From contig JBAXQC010000001.1 of assembly GCA_037131955.1 (NCBI GenBank), positions 70,631 to 134,630 on the forward strand: a DNA stretch of 64,000 bases. Direction: 5' to 3'. Positions 1 through 8,785 of this stretch are shown here, in pieces (position 1 is the stretch's first letter; each line of letters opens with the position of its first letter). Made by a program: the position numbers and the translations under genes. The notes beneath the pieces were generated by a model that was given only the letters and a program-made list of their open reading frames with translations, was not told where the DNA came from and did not search any database. Source of the stretch: CAIMMJ01 sp037131955 (GTDB lineage Bacteria; Bacteroidota; Bacteroidia; UBA4408).

Positions 1-3000
1 ATTGTTTCTTGTAATTCCAATATTTGGACCACCCGAACCTGAACCAGTATGCAGTATTCCGTATGCATTACCGCTTCCAGAATTGGTTACATTTGAAATT
101 GTATTGGATACTCTAGAAAAATTATTTGGACCGCCAGAACCAGAGCCTGTATGCAATATTCCAAAGGCATTTCCATTGGAAGAATTTGAAATATTATTAA
201 TTATGTTGCTCGAATTAGCGAAATTATTAGGGCCTCCAGAGCCTGAGCCTGTGTGTAAAATACCAAATGCTGAACCTGTTCCGTTACTGCTAACATTTTC
301 AATAGTGTTAGTTGAACAATTTACAATATTCGGTCCACCTGAACCAGAGCCTGTATGTAAAATACCAAAAGCAGCTCCACCTCCAGTGTTTGTTATATTG
401 GAAATTCCATTTCCAGTAATTGTTCTTGCTTGATTTAATCCTGGAGTAGTTGCGCTAGATTCGCTGTAAATACCGTAAGCCTCTCCGCCAGAACTATTAA
501 TAATAGCATTAATTGTATTTCCTAAATCAGTAAAATGATTTGGACCTCCACTGCCACTTCCAGTATGCAATATTCCGTAAGATGAACCTGCTCCAGAATT
601 TGAAATATTTACAATATTGTTGGTTGTAAAATAATAGTTATTCGGACCTCCACTTCCACTTCCTGTATGCAGTATTCCATAAGACGAACCTGATCCGCTG
701 CTAGTTATATTGTCTATATCATTTGAAGTGTTGTTTATATTGTTTGGACCTCCACTTCCACTGCCCGTATGCAAAATCCCATAAGCTGCACCTGCTCCAC
801 TGTTATTTATATCATCAATAAAATTATCATTTGTGGTCATAGAAGTACTTCCATTTCCAGATTCTTCATGAGCTATTGCATACACGTCGCCGGTTGAGGT
901 GGTTTTTGAAATATTAAAAATATCGTTATTTTTTATATTTTTAGTGTGTCCTCCACTTGAAGTTGTTGTATGTAAAATTCCATAGGCATTACCCGCGCCA
1001 GTTTGGGTAATATTAAAAATAGAATCGTTGTCTACACTTAAAATAACCCCATTAATTGCCTCTAGGGCATAGATAGAAGAATTTGATGTGTAATTATCCA
1101 AAGTATTTGTATTTGCAGAAATATCATTACCGTCGGCTATTGTTATACCCTTAATTGTTCCACCAAAAGCGGTAAAAGTTTTTATTTTATTTTGATTTAC
1201 AATTTTATCAAAAGTAGTTCTGCCCGTAGTTAAAATACCTCTTACATTAGAAACTCCAAAACCTGTTACATTTTTTATATAGTTTTTAACGATTCTTTCT
1301 ACTCCAGCACCAGCTTGTATTTGAACTCCTCCGTTATTACCTTGACTTGCCATTGCTACAAAACCTGCAACTGCATCATTGTAATAGACTGCCAATGTTC
1401 CGCCCGATCCAGTTTTTGAAATGTTGGTTATTGTATTTTCTGATACAACAACAGAATCTGCACCTGAAGGATTGTAAATTACAAACATATCTGCAGGAGT
1501 TGATGAAGTAAAATTACGAACAGTATCTTTTAATATATACACCCTTTCTGTTTCTGAAGTATTGTATATTCCATAAACATTGGCAGAGGTATTTATATTA
1601 ACGTTGTTAACAATTCTGTTGGAATCTATTTGCAGTTTATAAATTTCTGGTTGAACATTTCTAATGGCAAAAAACTCTCCACTAGAACCTGCAGTTACCA
1701 GTGAATTTTGAATTACATTCTTTTTAATTCTTAAAAATGCAGAAGTTGAATTTAAACCGTTGTTGATAACCATCATTGGTTTATTTGTAATTGCTTGTTT
1801 AAGTGATAAAGTGTTTGATGCAATTACTGAATTACCGCTCGTGTTTCCAATTACTGAAATACCACTTATATCTCCTTGTGTATTTTGACCGCCATTAGCA
1901 GTATTGTCAATTGAATTATTTCCAATCACAAAACTTGCTACGTTGTTTAATTGAACTCCAATGGTAGGCGTTGTATTTCCACCTAGGTTATTGAGAATAT
2001 TACCATTTTGGCTTACAGCCGAATCTCCAACAAAAATATTTCTTTCTAATAAATTAGATGAAGCAGAAGAAAAACCTCTTAAAATTACGCCCTTATTGAC
2101 TTTTGTGATGGTATTTCCCCAAATTCTTATTTGATCGAAGTTACCTGTTGGAAGTGTTGGTGTATAACTTTGTGTAGGATCAAAAGCATGATTACCCAAA
2201 TAAATACCTGTAGAAGCGGTGTCAGCATTTTGTAAAAATATTCTACAATTTCTAATTGTAACATTTTGGCTTGCATCGTTATTTGTTTTTTTGAGAATTG
2301 CAATACCCCACTCCATTCTCTCAAAATTGTCGTCGTTTATTGGAGGATCCACAAAAATAATGTTTTGAATGGTAACGAAACTAGTTCCTACAATTCTTAC
2401 CACACCATCGCGGTCTATTGTTCCACCTGGTCTTGCGTTAAAGGTGGGAAGATTGTTTGGATCACCTTGAAAAATTAATGGGTTTGCTGCGGATGGAGGA
2501 TTGTTTTGCACATCAATTAAAATGTTTCCAAGAGAACCAATATATCCTGGAGTAATATTGACTGTAACACCTCCAGCTCCCACTCCATTGGCATTTATGT
2601 TGTTTACAATTTCTTCTAGTGTTGAAACATCTGCCGGAAAATTAATTATTCCTGAAAGTGGAACAGCTGTTATGCTAGCAGCTGTAAAGAAATTGGAACC
2701 TGCTATAAAGTTTATATTGGTTGGAGAATTGAGTTGCAATGTTCCAATTTGCGTTGGTGTAACATAATTATAGTTTCCTCCAACGTTAAAATTGGCAATA
2801 CCATTTGTATTGAACAATTGAAATAAGCCTTGTACTTCGGAATTTCCATTTAATTCTGAAGCATTGTTTAAATAATCTATGGTTGCATTGGCGGTAATTG
2901 CAGATGGAGTTATTACTTCATAGACTCTTTTGATACTTGATGTTGTTCCAACACCAACAATTGGCAAGGAGTAACGTCTTACTGCAACGTTGCCAATGTT

Positions 3001-6000
3001 TCCTGTAGTACTTTGTAATTCGATACCTAAATTTGAACCATCACTTAGGGTTGACGATAAAACATTTTGGGTATAACCAACATAACCTTGCCCATAAACA
3101 GGACTAGCTGATGTATTTATTATTTTAGAATCATTGTCCTCATTTACAATCAAGCCAGAGCCTGAAAGAGTAAGATTAAAATTATTTAAGTCTAAATCAC
3201 CGTTAGAAGAATTGCTAAATTCAAGGTCATTGGCTACGTTAATGTTAGAAAACAACTTGGCACCACCAGCACCTGCAAGTTTCAAAGCGTAGAAATTTCC
3301 TGAACCTAAAAAAGTAATGTTTTGTTCGGCTGCCCCCGTAAAAGTTATTTTTGATGAATTTGGAGTGAAAGTTGAACCTGCATTTAAAGTATAATTACCA
3401 CCTAACTTTAGCTCTTGATCACCTGAATTTGATAATACTATCGTTCCGTTGCCGGAATTTCCTATTGTTAAATTTCCAACTATCTGTAAAGTAGAAAAAA
3501 ATTGATTTCCTCCGGTGTTTAAATCAACGGTGCTACCTCCTTCTATGGTAAAATTATTGGTAACTTTTATTGGTGTGTTATCATTTACATCAAATGAAGC
3601 AAATTGCAATTGAGAATTGGTTCTTACAATTACATTTTGAGGGCAACCTGGTCCAGATAAGGCAGACCACTCTGTGCCTCTTGAAATTGAACCATTTCCG
3701 GAATAAATTAAATAAGAACTTGCCCCATAAGAAGGTGCAATTGAACTATTATCAAAGGAAGAGGCATTTTTTAAAACTAAAGAATCACTAATGGTGTAGG
3801 CAGAATTTGTAAAAACTGCTGTTGCGTTATCTAATGAAACCTTTTTAAATGAAATTGGGGTGGATCCATCAAAAGTAACATTTCCATTTTTAAATTCTAA
3901 ATACCCTGTTCCAAGAAAACTTAAACTTCCGTTTTTTATAATGTTTCCAAAGGATGGCGGTAGACCAGTATATAAATTTACATCTACAATTAGTTTTAGA
4001 TCATTTTGCACTACAAAATTTGATCCAGCTCCAATGGTCATTTCACAAACAGAAATATCTACAGGGTGAACAGCGGCAACTCCTGTTCTATTGTATATTA
4101 ATTTACTAAATTTTGCATTAGTTCCTGAAATTATTCCATTGGTAGTTCCTTGAATTATAAAATCGTTTCCATTTTGATTGAGAGTTCCATTCAGAGTAAC
4201 ATTACCGTTGTTTACGGTAAAACTCCCGCCAGACGATGCTGAAAGATTTAATGTGCCATTAAGAATTAATGACGTAACTTGAGTATTGGCGGTCATATTT
4301 GAAGGGCTATTCATGTTTACAGATGCCCCACTTTGCACAATTAGTGTACCTGCAATGGCGGTGCTGGTAGCTACGCTTACACCATAATTAAGTGTAACAC
4401 CAGAAGATATAGTAACATTAAAAGGGTAACCATATCCTGAGGTTGCACTCCATTCTGCACCACGAGTTAATGTTCCTGAATTATAAAATAAAGTTGTACT
4501 GCCAGAATAGGCTGGTCCATTATTAACTACCGATCCGCCTGTATTTATGCTTAAATTGTTCGTAATGGTTGAAAGACTGTTCCCAAAATCAATTTGGGAA
4601 AAAGCTCCCACCCCAGTTAGATTTATTTGAGAAGCTCCCGATGTTGTAATAGTTAAGCTACCTGGTCCAAATGCATTTAAACTATTTAACGTTCTAGTTC
4701 CACTTACCCCTATATTTATGTTTTTGGCTGCTGTATTGCCAAATCTAAGGGCTGTTCCTCCACCCATTGTGATATTTCCGTTGGTAAGAGCTAAAATATT
4801 TGCAGAAGAACCTCCTATCAATCTTAAATAAGAAGATGAAGTACTAGTGCAGGTGACACTTCCTGCTGTTTTATCAATTTCTATAGCATGAATATCTGTA
4901 ACAGTTGGCCAAGTAAAGGTTTGAACATTGGTGCCAATAAAAAATACTGTTCTGCTGTTTGATGCAATGTGATTGGTTCCAGTTCCGGTATATGTAAGGT
5001 TTCCGGCAATTTTTAAATCTCCTCCTGCCACAGTAGAAAGAGTAAGAATATCTCCGGCGGAAGCAAATGATAAGTTTCCTATTATTGCTCTATATAACGA
5101 ACTTGCACCAAAATTAAGTGAGGTGTTATTTGTAATATTTACATTAAATGGAACACCCACACCAGAAGTAGCATTGGTTGCCCATTCTGCGCCAGCAACA
5201 TAGGCACCACCTGGCTGATAATTTAAGGTAGAAGTATTGCTATAAATTGGAGGATTTGTATCTACATAGCCTCCTGTTCCTATACTTAAAAACCCATTTA
5301 CTGTAGAAACATTTGCACCAAAGTTTATTCCACCTGTTGTAATTATTGAAACATTTGAAGCAAAATTTAACAAGGTAGTACCAGCAGCAACTACTGTTTT
5401 TACGCCACCATTTATGGAGAAGCTACCACCAGCATTTGTACTATTTATATTTTTGGTAACGTTACCACTAATGTTGATGTTAGACGTTCCATTCATTGTT
5501 AGTGTTTGCCCATTCAAATCAAGTTGAATGGTATTAGTACCACTTAATGTAAGGTCATTATTTATTAGAACATTGGTAGCATCAGGTGCGGTATTATATA
5601 ACTGAACTGTGCCAATAGTTTTATCAATAATCAAGTAATCGAACGTAACTGTTCCTGAACCAAATTTTATTATTTGTTGTGTTGCTTGAGTACCTGTAAA
5701 TGTAACAGCTCTCCCATTTGGAGTAAAAGTAGCAGTAGAATATTGCCAAAAATTACCTGTTAATTGCAAATCACCACCAACGGCAGAAGATAATATTAGA
5801 TTACCTTCCATTCTTAATCTACCACATTTTAGGAAATTAGTCATTACACTACCTACTTGATTCATGTTAACAGAAGCTCCTGGATAGATATAAAAATCTT
5901 TGGCACATGTATGAGAGTTTGCAGGGTCAGCTCCACCTAAATTCAATGTACCAGATTTTACAAATACATCATTTTGCGGATAACCTGGTACAGCGGTAAT

Positions 6001-6696
6001 AGCGCTATTCCATTCTGTACCTCTATTATATAAACCTCCAGTATTATATGACAATGTTGAAGTAGTTGAATAAATTGGAGGATTTACAGACACAAAGCCA
6101 CCTGAGTTTATTTCCATTAGTCCGGTTACTGTCGTATTTGATCCAAAATTGACACCCGTAGAGAGAAATACATTTCTAAGTGAACTTGTGCCAGAAATCG
6201 TATGTGTAGCCGCTCCACTAAAAACTAATTTACTTGCCGCAGCACTAGTTGCCCAAGTGCCATTGTTAACAAGTGTTGTGCCACTTGTAGCATTGTTTAT
6301 GGTAAGGGTTCTTATTGTAGCATCACCTAAAGTAAATGTTTTGCCTGGATTTATTGTTAAACTTGATACTGTTGCATCTTGGTTCAACACTACGTTGTGA
6401 TTGATTACAATATCAGCCCCTGCTGGAGGCACGGTACCTCCAACCCAAGTTGCGCCTATATTCCAATCGCCATTGGCAACGGTTGTGTATCCCGATTGTA
6501 AGGTATTGCTATTGCCGCCCATCAGCAAACCCACACCCGAAGCCGGGAAGTTGCCCACAAGTGGTTCGCCAATAGCAAAACTCAGTAAACTTGTATTGCC
6601 GTTGTTGTTACTAAAAGTTTGCATTTGCAAACTTTGTGCTACAAGCTGTAAACTGAATGTTACTGCTAAAACAAGCATTGTAATTAATTTATTCAT
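1..6696 (-). CDS. Giant secreted beta-helix / adhesin-like protein (partial, runs off left edge)
   Basis: An open frame runs without a stop from ATG at 6696 to the window edge, about 2,232 codons. I checked the frame at the start, near 2,420-2,460 and in the repeats near 160. The N-terminus (MNKLITMLVLAVTFSLQLVAQ) is a signal peptide. Residues from about 60 on are rich in N, G, T and S with hydrophobic alternation, as in right-handed beta-helix surface proteins. Four modules carrying a GGxYxRGxEW-type motif (near 6020, 5190, 4455 and 3670) repeat about every 250-270 residues. After about residue 1,400 the sequence turns into NNTI-type beta-helix coils, and the last 320 visible residues contain a 34-residue tandem repeat built around HTGSGSGGPNN. 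The C-terminus is outside the window; a T9SS sorting domain there is expected but not seen. Probable role: an exported surface or adhesive protein; no enzymatic motif seen. Confidence 0.85.
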   Translation of the reverse strand, partial: MNKLITMLVLAVTFSLQLVAQSLQMQTFSNNNGNTSLLSFAIGEPLVGNFPASGVGLLMGGNSNTLQSGYTTVANGDWNIGATWVGGTVPPAGADIVINHNVVLNQDATVSSLTINPGKTFTLGDATIRTLTINNATSGTTLVNNGTWATSAAASKLVFSGAATHTISGTSSLRNVFLSTGVNFGSNTTVTGLMEINSGGFVSVNPPIYSTTSTLSYNTGGLYNRGTEWNSAITAVPGYPQNDVFVKSGTLNLGGADPANSHTCAKDFYIYPGASVNMNQVGSVMTNFLKCGRLRMEGNLILSSAVGGDLQLTGNFWQYSTATFTPNGRAVTFTGTQATQQIIKFGSGTVTFDYLIIDKTIGTVQLYNTAPDATNVLINNDLTLSGTNTIQLDLNGQTLTMNGTSNINISGNVTKNINSTNAGGSFSINGGVKTVVAAGTTLLNFASNVSIITTGGINFGANVSTVNGFLSIGTGGYVDTNPPIYSNTSTLNYQPGGAYVAGAEWATNATSGVGVPFNVNITNNTSLNFGASSLYRAIIGNLSFASAGDILTLSTVAGGDLKIAGNLTYTGTGTNHIASNSRTVFFIGTNVQTFTWPTVTDIHAIEIDKTAGSVTCTSTSSSYLRLIGGSSANILALTNGNITMGGGTALRFGNTAAKNINIGVSGTRTLNSLNAFGPGSLTITTSGASQINLTGVGAFSQIDFGNSLSTITNNLSINTGGSVVNNGPAYSGSTTLFYNSGTLTRGAEWSATSGYGYPFNVTISSGVTLNYGVSVATSTAIAGTLIVQSGASVNMNSPSNMTANTQVTSLILNGTLNLSASSGGSFTVNNGNVTLNGTLNQNGNDFIIQGTTNGIISGTNAKFSKLIYNRTGVAAVHPVDISVCEMTIGAGSNFVVQNDLKLIVDVNLYTGLPPSFGNIIKNGSLSFLGTGYLEFKNGNVTFDGSTPISFKKVSLDNATAVFTNSAYTISDSLVLKNASSFDNSSIAPSYGASSYLIYSGNGSISRGTEWSALSGPGCPQNVIVRTNSQLQFASFDVNDNTPIKVTNNFTIEGGSTVDLNTGGNQFFSTLQIVGNLTIGNSGNGTIVLSNSGDQELKLGGNYTLNAGSTFTPNSSKITFTGAAEQNITFLGSGNFYALKLAGAGGAKLFSNINVANDLEFSNSSNGDLDLNNFNLTLSGSGLIVNEDNDSKIINTSASPVYGQGYVGYTQNVLSSTLSDGSNLGIELQSTTGNIGNVAVRRYSLPIVGVGTTSSIKRVYEVITPSAITANATIDYLNNASELNGNSEVQGLFQLFNTNGIANFNVGGNYNYVTPTQIGTLQLNSPTNINFIAGSNFFTAASITAVPLSGIINFPADVSTLEEIVNNINANGVGAGGVTVNITPGYIGSLGNILIDVQNNPPSAANPLIFQGDPNNLPTFNARPGGTIDRDGVVRIVGTSFVTIQNIIFVDPPINDDNFERMEWGIAILKKTNNDASQNVTIRNCRIFLQNADTASTGIYLGNHAFDPTQSYTPTLPTGNFDQIRIWGNTITKVNKGVILRGFSSASSNLLERNIFVGDSAVSQNGNILNNLGGNTTPTIGVQLNNVASFVIGNNSIDNTANGGQNTQGDISGISVIGNTSGNSVIASNTLSLKQAITNKPMMVINNGLNSTSAFLRIKKNVIQNSLVTAGSSGEFFAIRNVQPEIYKLQIDSNRIVNNVNINTSANVYGIYNTSETERVYILKDTVRNFTSSTPADMFVIYNPSGADSVVVSENTITNISKTGSGGTLAVYYNDAVAGFVAMASQGNNGGVQIQAGAGVERIVKNYIKNVTGFGVSNVRGILTTGRTTFDKIVNQNKIKTFTAFGGTIKGITIADGNDISANTNTLDNYTSNSSIYALEAINGVILSVDNDSIFNITQTGAGNAYGILHTTTSSGGHTKNIKNNDIFNISKTTSTGDVYAIAHEESGNGSTSMTTNDNFIDDINNSGAGAAYGILHTGSGSGGPNNINNTSNDIDNITSSGSGSSYGILHTGSGSGGPNNYYFTTNNIVNISNSGAGSSYGILHTGSGSGGPNHFTDLGNTINAIINSSGGEAYGIYSESSATTPGLNQARTITGNGISNITNTGGGAAFGILHTGSGSGGPNIVNCSTNTIENVSSNGTGSAFGILHTGSGSGGPNNFANSSNIINNISNSSNGNAFGILHTGSGSGGPNNFSRVSNTISNVTNSGSGNAYGILHTGSGSGGPNIGITRNN
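26..780 (-). repeat. 102-bp (34-residue) tandem repeat inside the giant beta-helix gene
   Basis: The GGPNN-coding core recurs with plus-strand anchors at 26, 128, 230, 332, 542, 644 and 746. The spacing is exactly 102 bp except 332 to 542 (210 bp), where a diverged coil (YGIYSESSATTPGLNQ) replaces one copy. The consensus coil is roughly AYGILHTGSGSGGPNN followed by xxxxNTIxNIxNSGSG. Two further diverged coils lie upstream (AYGILHTTTSSGG near 950-990 and YAIAHEESGNGS near 850-880). All copies are in frame, so this is a protein repeat, not a CRISPR. Confidence 0.9.
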
Positions 6697-6784
6697 GGTA
6701 TTTTATTTAAATCTTTTTTTTTTCTATTCTCTTTTTATTGATAGTATTCTCTTACTATTATTATTCTTGAACCTAATCTGTTTT

Positions 6785-6833
6785 GTCAATCTAAGATTGA
6801 CTTTTAGCAGTCCGTAGTCTGGAGACTACGGAC
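6785..6833 (-). repeat. Two-hairpin palindromic unit, copy 1
   Basis: Hairpin B (6785-6801) has arms GTCAATC and GATTGAC with a 3-nt loop. Hairpin A (6810-6833) has perfect 10-bp arms GTCCGTAGTC and GACTACGGAC with loop TGGA. The unit lies between the stop of the 52-residue gene and the start of the giant beta-helix gene. Similarity to copy 3 continues into an AT-rich tail (about 6715-6784) reaching close to the downstream gene's start codon. It has no clear T-tract, so it is more like a REP/BIME element than a simple terminator. Confidence 0.85.
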
Positions 6834-6840
6834 AACTGGG

Positions 6841-6999
6841 TTACTTTTTGTTTTGTTTACTTAAATACTTACGCTCTTCTTCATAGGTTAAGTTCATTAT
6901 TTCTAAACTAATTTTATCTCTAATTTTTCTCATTGTTTTAATAGCGTCAAAACCATCTACTATTTGAATTGCTTTTTTCTTTTTGCGTGTAGTTACCAT
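6841..6999 (-). CDS. Small basic protein, putative antitoxin partner of PIN nuclease
   Basis: A 52-residue protein (MVTTRKKKKAIQIVDGFDAI..., ending YLSKQNKK) starts 1 bp after the stop of the PIN-domain gene, so the two are almost certainly co-transcribed and translationally coupled. It is strongly basic at both ends, with a predicted amphipathic helix in between (KTMRKIRDKISLEIMNLTYEE). Size, placement and composition fit the antitoxin of a VapBC-like module, though here toxin precedes antitoxin, the reverse of the usual order. I recognise no named family. The stop codon immediately follows the palindromic unit at 6785-6833. Confidence 0.65.
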   Translation of the reverse strand: MVTTRKKKKAIQIVDGFDAIKTMRKIRDKISLEIMNLTYEEERKYLSKQNKK

Positions 7000-7000
7000 T

Positions 7001-7450
7001 TTATACAATTTCTTTGGGTGTTCTTATTTCTATTGTTGGAAATCCTAATCTCATATTTACTGAATTGTAACCTCTTATTCTATCAAGGTTAACAATATGT
7101 TTAAAATTCCAGCTTACTAAAACTTCGGCATTTGATAGCGTTGCCATAGCTATATGCTGACAATCGGCCCTACTTGTTTTACCAACAACTTTAGCTTTTA
7201 TATATTCATCTGCCAATTCAGTAGCTTGTTTAGATAATTGAATATTTATAATTTGTTTTTGAGGCAATTTTTTGAAAAAGTCCTTTACAAAAATAGGGGC
7301 AAGTTCTAATTCTTTGACCAGCAAATCAGAAACTATTAATGTTGTTTTACCTGCATTTACATTTTCAAAAAGCGGCATCGTAGATTCGGCAAATTCCTTA
7401 TCGAAATAACCTCCTACTACCGATGTGTCTATGTAAACTTTTTTAATCAT
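7001..7450 (-). CDS. PIN-domain nuclease, VapC-like toxin
   Basis: A 149-residue PIN-domain protein. The acidic metal-binding set is visible: D8 in YIDTSVVGG, E47 in LLVKELELAP, D96 in SRADCQHIA, and N115 in SWNFKH (the fourth position is often D or N). Length is normal for VapC-type toxins, which are Mg-dependent RNases. The 52-residue gene at 6841-6999 follows after 1 bp and is the likely antitoxin. A two-hairpin palindromic unit lies directly upstream of the start. It could also be a solitary PIN protein; that it is a toxin is inferred from context and family. Confidence 0.8.
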   Translation of the reverse strand: MIKKVYIDTSVVGGYFDKEFAESTMPLFENVNAGKTTLIVSDLLVKELELAPIFVKDFFKKLPQKQIINIQLSKQATELADEYIKAKVVGKTSRADCQHIAMATLSNAEVLVSWNFKHIVNLDRIRGYNSVNMRLGFPTIEIRTPKEIV

Positions 7451-7476
7451 TTTTATTTTTAAGTCATTTTTGTTTT

Positions 7477-7524
7477 GTCAATTAAAAATTGACTTTTAGC
7501 AGTCCGTAGTCAGAGACTGCGGAC
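7477..7524 (-). repeat. Two-hairpin palindromic unit, copy 2
   Basis: Hairpin B (7477-7493) has arms GTCAATT and AATTGAC. Hairpin A (7502-7524) has arms GTCCGTAGTC and GACTGCGGAC (one G-U wobble), loop AGA. Relative to copies 1 and 3, hairpin B carries a paired C-to-T / G-to-A change that keeps the stem. It lies between the protease gene stop and the PIN gene start. Confidence 0.8.
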
Positions 7525-7548
7525 AACTGGGAGTTAGTGGATACCAGA

Positions 7549-7968
7549 TTATTTCATTTTTAGTTGCGCAAAATTTGGGTGTTCGGGATTCACAATCAAC
7601 TCTTGACGCAAAGGATGAATCAATACATCCATTTCTTCCATCGGAATTGCACCTAACAATGGCTCACTGTCGCCAGGCAAAACAAGGGCATTACAAGCTG
7701 TATCCCTGTTTTTAAACCTAACTTCAATTGGACCCACAACATCATACTCAACTACAGAACTATCAGCCATTTGTGCTTTACGCTTACCAGTTGGTGTAAG
7801 GTTTAGCTGTTGGCAAATAGTTTCATTAATAGCCATCATATAAGCGCCACTATCCACTAACATGTTTATACGAATGCTATTAACTTCATCATCGCCAATT
7901 AAATGACGCTTTGCCATTACCTTTTCGGCTGCATTTATTAATTCTATATCTGCGTAAACTAGTCCCAT
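7549..7968 (-). CDS. Retropepsin-like clan AA aspartic protease
   Basis: A 139-residue protein with the catalytic D-[ST]-G signature as LVDSGA (D39) and a C-terminal LLGAIPMEEMDVLI segment that matches the flap and dimer strand of small clan AA bacterial proteases. These work as homodimers, one Asp from each subunit. No signal peptide, so cytoplasmic. Bacterial members often sit beside toxin-antitoxin genes and their substrates are unknown. The gene lies between the PIN module and the DUF4258/DUF2283 pair in the same orientation. Its long 5' leader (to 8166) holds palindromic repeats. Confidence 0.75.
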   Translation of the reverse strand: MGLVYADIELINAAEKVMAKRHLIGDDEVNSIRINMLVDSGAYMMAINETICQQLNLTPTGKRKAQMADSSVVEYDVVGPIEVRFKNRDTACNALVLPGDSEPLLGAIPMEEMDVLIHPLRQELIVNPEHPNFAQLKMK

Positions 7969-8042
7969 GTTTCTTAATTTTTATTTTCTATTTTTACTAT
8001 TCTGTTACTATTATTCTTTAACCTTTTGTTTCTTTGCTAAAG

Positions 8043-8150
8043 CAAGGTTTTTGCCTTGTGGTTTTTATTTTGGTACTTACCATTTTTATTTCTATTTGTA
8101 CTTAGTCCCTTTGCTCCGCCGAGGCGGATTCCCTTGCTTCAGACTAAGGA
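8043..8150. repeat. Nested palindromes in leader of protease gene
   Basis: A small hairpin (8043-8058, CAAGG/CCTTG) is followed by an inverted repeat with outer arms at about 8098-8107 and 8142-8151 (GTACTTAGTC / GACTAAGGAC, one mismatch). Inside its loop is a second palindrome at 8115-8128 (TCCGCC, GA, GGCGGA). The same series of elements recurs at 9822-10007, where the outer arms are a perfect 10-bp pair. The arms differ from those of hairpin A in the two-hairpin unit only by a paired G-C to T-A change. Confidence 0.75.
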
Positions 8151-8166
8151 CAGATTGTTTGTAAAT

Positions 8167-8373
8167 TTAGACTGCCTTTGAATAATTAATTGGAAACAAA
8201 GCCTCCAAATTAATATGCTTGGAAGCATCCATTATTTCTATTCCAACTATTTTGTCATTTTCACCCATATCGAGTACAATATCGTCGGTAACACGCTTGT
8301 TTGTTACCGTTTGTTGCTGTTGCTCTAATCTTAAATAAAGCATATCGGTGTTTGAGTCGTAGTGTATTGTCAT
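8167..8373 (-). CDS. DUF2283 domain protein (possible antitoxin)
   Basis: A 68-residue protein beginning MTIHYDSNTDMLYLRLE, the hallmark of DUF2283 (a beta-rich small protein with a conserved YD...LYI/L motif), followed by DDIVLDMGENDKIVGIEIMDAS. Length equals the whole domain. It starts 21 bp after the DUF4258 gene on the same strand. DUF4258/DUF2283 pairs are repeatedly found together and are regarded as putative toxin-antitoxin pairs, with DUF2283 as antitoxin; that role is inference here. Confidence 0.8.
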   Translation of the reverse strand: MTIHYDSNTDMLYLRLEQQQQTVTNKRVTDDIVLDMGENDKIVGIEIMDASKHINLEALFPINYSKAV

Positions 8374-8394
8374 TGTTTTAATTATTAAATTTAT

Positions 8395-8655
8395 TTATTC
8401 AAATATTCCGTAAAAAACATAAACTGTTACTGTTATTATTTTATCATTTTCTATGATGTAAAAAACATCAATTCTTTTTTGTTCATAGTATTTATTGTTT
8501 CTTAATTGTTGAAACAAAAATGCCTTTGATTTTGCTAATCTTCCTTGTTTTGCATCTACCTCTATACCATTTGTAAGCACATCAATAATTTCGCTTTCAT
8601 CTGCACCACGCTCAACAGCACGCTGCAATGTATGTGGCTCTATTATTATTTGCAT
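8395..8655 (-). CDS. DUF4258 domain protein (possible RelE/BrnT-like toxin)
   Basis: An 86-residue protein with H8-T-L-Q-R-A-V-E-R-G near the N-terminus, a central acidic EIIDVLTNGIEV segment and a C-terminal IITVTVYVFYG strand, matching DUF4258. That family is structurally related to small RNase toxins. It is followed after 21 bp by the DUF2283 gene. Its 5' leader is part of the repeat shared with the giant beta-helix gene leader. Alternative: a stand-alone protein without toxin activity. Confidence 0.75.
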   Translation of the reverse strand: MQIIIEPHTLQRAVERGADESEIIDVLTNGIEVDAKQGRLAKSKAFLFQQLRNNKYYEQKRIDVFYIIENDKIITVTVYVFYGIFE

Positions 8656-8719
8656 TTCTATTTTCTCTTTTTACTGCTAATATTCTGTTACTATTATTAT
8701 TTCTGAACCTAATCTGTTT

Positions 8720-8768
8720 GTCAATCAGAGATTGACTTTTAGCAGTCCGTAGTCTGGAGACTACGGAC
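8720..8768 (-). repeat. Two-hairpin palindromic unit, copy 3
   Basis: Hairpin B (8720-8736) has arms GTCAATC/GATTGAC, loop AGA. Hairpin A (8745-8768) has arms GTCCGTAGTC/GACTACGGAC, loop TGGA. The AT-rich flank (about 8656-8719) is similar to that of copy 1, and runs up to the DUF4258 start codon. The other side abuts the stop of the collar-domain gene. Confidence 0.85.
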
Positions 8769-8785
8769 AACTTGGGTTAATTCAA

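Noticed and set aside
2..433. Plus-strand reading frame with repeated GPPEPEPVC
   Set aside because: It is the antisense of the 102-bp protein repeat in the minus-strand beta-helix gene; it has no own start context.
26..780. Regular 102-bp repeats as a possible CRISPR array
   Set aside because: The repeat is longer than CRISPR repeat-spacer units, copies are in frame within one gene, and the variable part is only partly diverged.
6401..6817. Plus-strand 138-residue frame over the start of the beta-helix gene
   Set aside because: It is antisense to the signal peptide and leader of a clear gene; its hydrophobic tail comes from AT-rich leader DNA.
6785..6833. The two-hairpin units as ordinary transcription terminators
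   Set aside because: Neither hairpin is followed by a T-tract on the coding strand, and the unit sits in leaders with sequence conserved beyond the hairpins. A weak terminating effect is still possible.
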